Shown: positions 43,299 to 45,223 of the stretch, in pieces | How the letters are laid out: each line of letters opens with the position of its first letter | How positions within the stretch are numbered: position 1 is the first letter of the stretch | NCBI GenBank assembly: GCA_964567585.1 | Contig: CAZMND010000007.1 | Location: 1-45,223, forward strand | From: CALZKI01 sp964567585 | GTDB lineage: Bacteria > Bacillota > Clostridia > Lachnospirales > Lachnospiraceae | Direction of reading: 5' to 3' | DNA: 45,223 bases | Notes under the pieces: generated by a model | The model's input: only the letters and a program-made list of their open reading frames with translations | The model's database searches: none | What the model was told of the DNA's origin: nothing | Position numbers and translations under genes: made by a program

Positions 43299-43886
43299 TT
43301 ATTTCTTCATGCTTCCTGTTCCGCCCTCTACAACACCTTCGTGTGTAAAAATCTGAATGACGGTTTTAAAAATACATTTTACATCCATTGCAAATCCCAT
43401 TTTCTCAACGTACTCACCATCCAGAGCCGCCTTCACGGGGATTTCCAGTTCATCGCGGCCATTTACCTGTGCCCAGCCCGTAAGTCCGGGTCTTATATCA
43501 TTCGCACCGTATTTATCACGTTCTTCAATCAAATCGTACTGATTCCAAAGCGCAGGACGCGGTCCTACAATCGCCATATCGCCTTTAATGATATTAATAA
43601 TCTGCGGCAACTCATCCAGGCTTGTCTTTCTTAAAAACTTACCGGCTCTTGTAATATATTGCTCCGGGTCTTTCAAAAGATGAGTCGGCGTATCCTTTGG
43701 AGTATCTATTTTCATCGTTCTGAATTTCAAAATATTAAAATGCGTTTTGTGAATCCCCACACGCTTTTGCTTAAACAAAACAGGTCCCTTGGAATCCAGT
43801 TTTATCCAGATAATTAAAATCAAAAATATCGGAGACAATACAACAAGCCCGACAACACTTATAAACAAATCAATTATTCGTTTCAT
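43299..43886 (-). CDS. Initiating phosphoglycosyltransferase (PglC/EpsL-type)
   Basis: A 195-residue monotopic sugar transferase that links the first sugar-phosphate to undecaprenyl phosphate at the inner face of the membrane. Seen: N-terminal re-entrant hydrophobic helix RIIDLFISVVGLVVLSPIFL, FKQKRVGIHKTHFNILKFRTM, the catalytic DE in KTSLDELPQIINIIKGDMAIVGPRP, and LTGWAQVNGR. The short form without extra N-terminal membrane helices resembles PglC, which uses UDP-6-deoxyhexosamines, in keeping with the dehydratase/reductase pair downstream. The ATG at 43886 has AGGAG nearby; the longer open frame beginning at 44030 overlaps the promoter and is rejected. First gene of the operon. Confidence 0.95.
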   Translation of the reverse strand: MKRIIDLFISVVGLVVLSPIFLILIIWIKLDSKGPVLFKQKRVGIHKTHFNILKFRTMKIDTPKDTPTHLLKDPEQYITRAGKFLRKTSLDELPQIINIIKGDMAIVGPRPALWNQYDLIEERDKYGANDIRPGLTGWAQVNGRDELEIPVKAALDGEYVEKMGFAMDVKCIFKTVIQIFTHEGVVEGGTGSMKK

Positions 43887-43947
43887 ACTATCTCCTTCTC
43901 CTTTTTGTTTTGTATCGCTCTTTTCAATACATAAAATTTCATCGTAT

Positions 43948-43976
43948 ATTATACCACCAATAGGATATGTAGTCAA
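43948..43976 (-). promoter_or_regulatory. Promoter of the polysaccharide operon
   Basis: On the minus strand TTGACT (43976-43971) and a perfect TATAAT (43953-43948) are 17 bases apart, giving a 55-base leader before the first gene. No other convincing promoter or terminator was noticed inside the next 23 kb, where gaps are short and many genes overlap. Confidence 0.85.
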
Positions 43977-44000
43977 AAAAAAATCTATGAAAAACAACAA

Positions 44001-44028
44001 GGGAGAGCCGCCAAAAAAGCGCTCTCCC
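44001..44028 (-). terminator. Terminator after the PqqD-like gene
   Basis: Arms GGGAGAGC and GCTCTCCC (8 bp) enclose 12 bases. On the minus strand the hairpin is followed by TTGTTGTTTTTC and then another T-run. It lies 12 bases past the stop codon and separates the OPT/PqqD transcript from the polysaccharide promoter. Confidence 0.82.
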
Positions 44029-44039
44029 AAAGTTAATAT

Positions 44040-44402
44040 CTATTCTTCTTTTTTTACCCATTCCACGAAGCCATAGCTGTCTAAAATTTGGAAATATTTC
44101 GCCAACCTTTCATACAACGGATTGGCCGCTTCTCCAAACTTTTCTTCTACCAGCTTTCCAATTTCAGTAATATTCATTTTCCCGTCCAGTAAAGGCCAGA
44201 TAAAACTTCCCATCTCATCAAGATGTACATAACTGATTTTCGGCTTTTTTAAAAGCTTCTGGGCTATTTTATTGAAAACTCCCTTGTTTTCAATATGCAA
44301 GGTTACGATTCCGTCCTCACCCACTGTATATTCATACTCATCCGGTCTTTTCGGAATTCGTTCCAAATAATTTTCTTTTATAACTTCCTGCTTTTTCTTC
44401 AT
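44040..44402 (-). CDS. PqqD-family small protein
   Basis: A 120-residue protein whose central and C-terminal part fits the PqqD fold: VHLDEMGSFIWPLLDGKMNITEIGKLVEEKFG (about residues 58-90) followed by LYERLAKYFQILDSYGFVEW. PqqD-like domains bind precursor peptides for radical-SAM and other RiPP enzymes. No such enzyme or precursor is visible here. It lies 3 bases after an OPT transporter gene and probably is co-transcribed with it, a pairing whose meaning I do not know. AGGA lies about 10 bases before the ATG. Confidence 0.85.
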   Translation of the reverse strand: MKKKQEVIKENYLERIPKRPDEYEYTVGEDGIVTLHIENKGVFNKIAQKLLKKPKISYVHLDEMGSFIWPLLDGKMNITEIGKLVEEKFGEAANPLYERLAKYFQILDSYGFVEWVKKEE

Positions 44403-44405
44403 AAA

Positions 44406-45223
44406 TTAAGCATCCTTTTTTGCATCGCTTTTCTTTACTTTTCTCCAGAGCGAGAATTTAAGTACTGTTAAGATCATCAATGCAAAAACAACCAAACTTC
44501 CGATGTTTAAAACAACCGGCGGAAGATTTATTTTACTTGACAAATCAATTGCATCGCTTATGCCGAACACTGCAAGAAGTGCCAATAAAATACCAACAAG
44601 CCCTTCACCTGCAATCATACCTGAACAGTATAAAATACCATCATTAACGATACGTTTTTTGTCGTTTTCTTCTTTTTTCATCTTATCAAATGCAAGACGA
44701 ACAAGACCACCTACCATAATACAAGCATTGAGCTGTACCGGTAAGTAAACACCGATTGCAAATGGCAATACAGGAATACCTAAAATTTCAATGATAATTG
44801 CAACAAACACACCGATGAAAACAAGTCCCCATGGGAGATTGCTATCCATAACGCCTTCGATAATCATTTTCATAAGTGTTGCCTGTGGTGCCGCAAGTTC
44901 TTCTGAACCAAAGCCCCATGCGCTGTCTAACAAATAGAGCGTTCCGCCAATTGCAAATGCAGACGCAACAACACCGATGATTTCACCAATCTGTTGTTTT
45001 CTAGGTGTTGCCCCAAGTAAATAACCCGTCTTTAAATCCTGTGATGTATCGCCTGAAATAGCGGCTACAATACAAATAATAGAACCGATTGCAATTGCAC
45101 TCTGCATTCCGTGAGCACCCGCGTCACCTGTTAATTTCAGAATTAACGTTGCAATAAGAAGTGTTGCAATTGCCATACCTGAAACAGGGTTGTTACTGCT
45201 TCCTACAAGACCAACCATTCTGG
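44406..45223 (-). CDS. OPT-family oligopeptide/metal-chelate transporter, C-terminal part
   Basis: The 3' portion (about 272 codons) of a multi-pass transporter; the start lies beyond position 45223. Seen: MVGLVGSSNNPVSGM (the conserved SSNNPVSG signature), GDTSQDLKTGYLLGATPRKQQ, then IPVLPFAIGVYLPVQLNACIMVGGLVR, all characteristic of the OPT family, with about seven hydrophobic segments and a basic C-terminus. Members import oligopeptides or metal-siderophore complexes by proton coupling. The adjacent PqqD-like gene hints at a peptide substrate, which is inference. Confidence 0.93.
   Translation of the reverse strand, partial: RMVGLVGSSNNPVSGMAIATLLIATLILKLTGDAGAHGMQSAIAIGSIICIVAAISGDTSQDLKTGYLLGATPRKQQIGEIIGVVASAFAIGGTLYLLDSAWGFGSEELAAPQATLMKMIIEGVMDSNLPWGLVFIGVFVAIIIEILGIPVLPFAIGVYLPVQLNACIMVGGLVRLAFDKMKKEENDKKRIVNDGILYCSGMIAGEGLVGILLALLAVFGISDAIDLSSKINLPPVVLNIGSLVVFALMILTVLKFSLWRKVKKSDAKKDA

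Noticed and set aside
43047..43634. Plus-strand 195-codon open frame
   Set aside because: Antisense across two clearly coding genes (polymerase and initiating transferase); composition is not protein-like and no start signals are present.

Overview
The window looks like chromosomal DNA from a low-GC, spore-forming Firmicute, most likely a Clostridia/Lachnospiraceae-type gut anaerobe. The reasons are an AT-rich sequence, strong AGGAGG-type ribosome binding sites, a spoVT sporulation regulator, a T-box leader in front of ileS and a YtrA-type GntR/ABC operon. The species cannot be fixed from the sequence alone. Almost everything lies on the minus strand, apart from pncB and a three-gene glycosyltransferase/acyltransferase cassette.

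Layout. 1-815: 5' end of ileS with an isoleucine T-box leader and its promoter. 826-4185: a five-gene ABC-transporter/GntR operon whose promoter -10 lies inside a perfect operator palindrome. 4197-5767: pncB with promoter and terminator. 5905-8329: spoVT and an apparent 1.8-kb insertion carrying an AAA/DUF4143 ATPase gene, bounded by perfect 87-bp direct repeats and preceded by five spaced copies of a TGCGTATAATC-type motif. 8330-14325: a calcium-type P-type ATPase and a very large diguanylate cyclase. 14378-16201: a membrane acyltransferase and a small unknown membrane protein. 16272-19850 (+): promoter, lysophospholipid-type acyltransferase, GT8 glycosyltransferase, a GT8-acyltransferase fusion, and a terminator. 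19862-20477: a Phd/ParE-type toxin-antitoxin pair with its own operator.

20493-43976: a roughly 23-kb exopolysaccharide/capsule operon read right to left from one consensus promoter (43948-43976) to one strong terminator (20493-20530). It encodes a small initiating phosphoglycosyltransferase, a Wzy-like polymerase, a CapD/PglF-type dehydratase plus a sugar reductase/epimerase, six or seven glycosyltransferases (including a WbuB-like and a GT11 enzyme), a Wzx flippase, a serine-acetyltransferase-like O-acetyltransferase and an asparagine-synthase-like amidotransferase. Sugar supply comes from UDP-glucose dehydrogenase and a UDP-glucuronate 4-epimerase (UDP-GlcA/UDP-GalA), the CapE-CapF-CapG trio (UDP-L-FucNAc), NagB and a PseC-like aminotransferase. 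A plausible reading is a Wzx/Wzy-type heteropolysaccharide holding a 2-acetamido-2,6-dideoxyhexose at the reducing end, L-FucNAc, an amidated uronic acid and possibly a fucosyl residue. No chain-length regulator, tyrosine kinase/phosphatase or ligase gene is in the window. 44001-45223: a PqqD-like small protein and the 3' part of an OPT-family transporter.

Most promising for follow-up: the repeat-bounded ATPase insertion at spoVT with its spaced motif array; the spoVT leader hairpin that both masks the ribosome binding site and can end the upstream ATPase transcript; the GT8-acyltransferase fusion cassette; and the diguanylate cyclase with a P-loop-less ATPase-like N-terminus.
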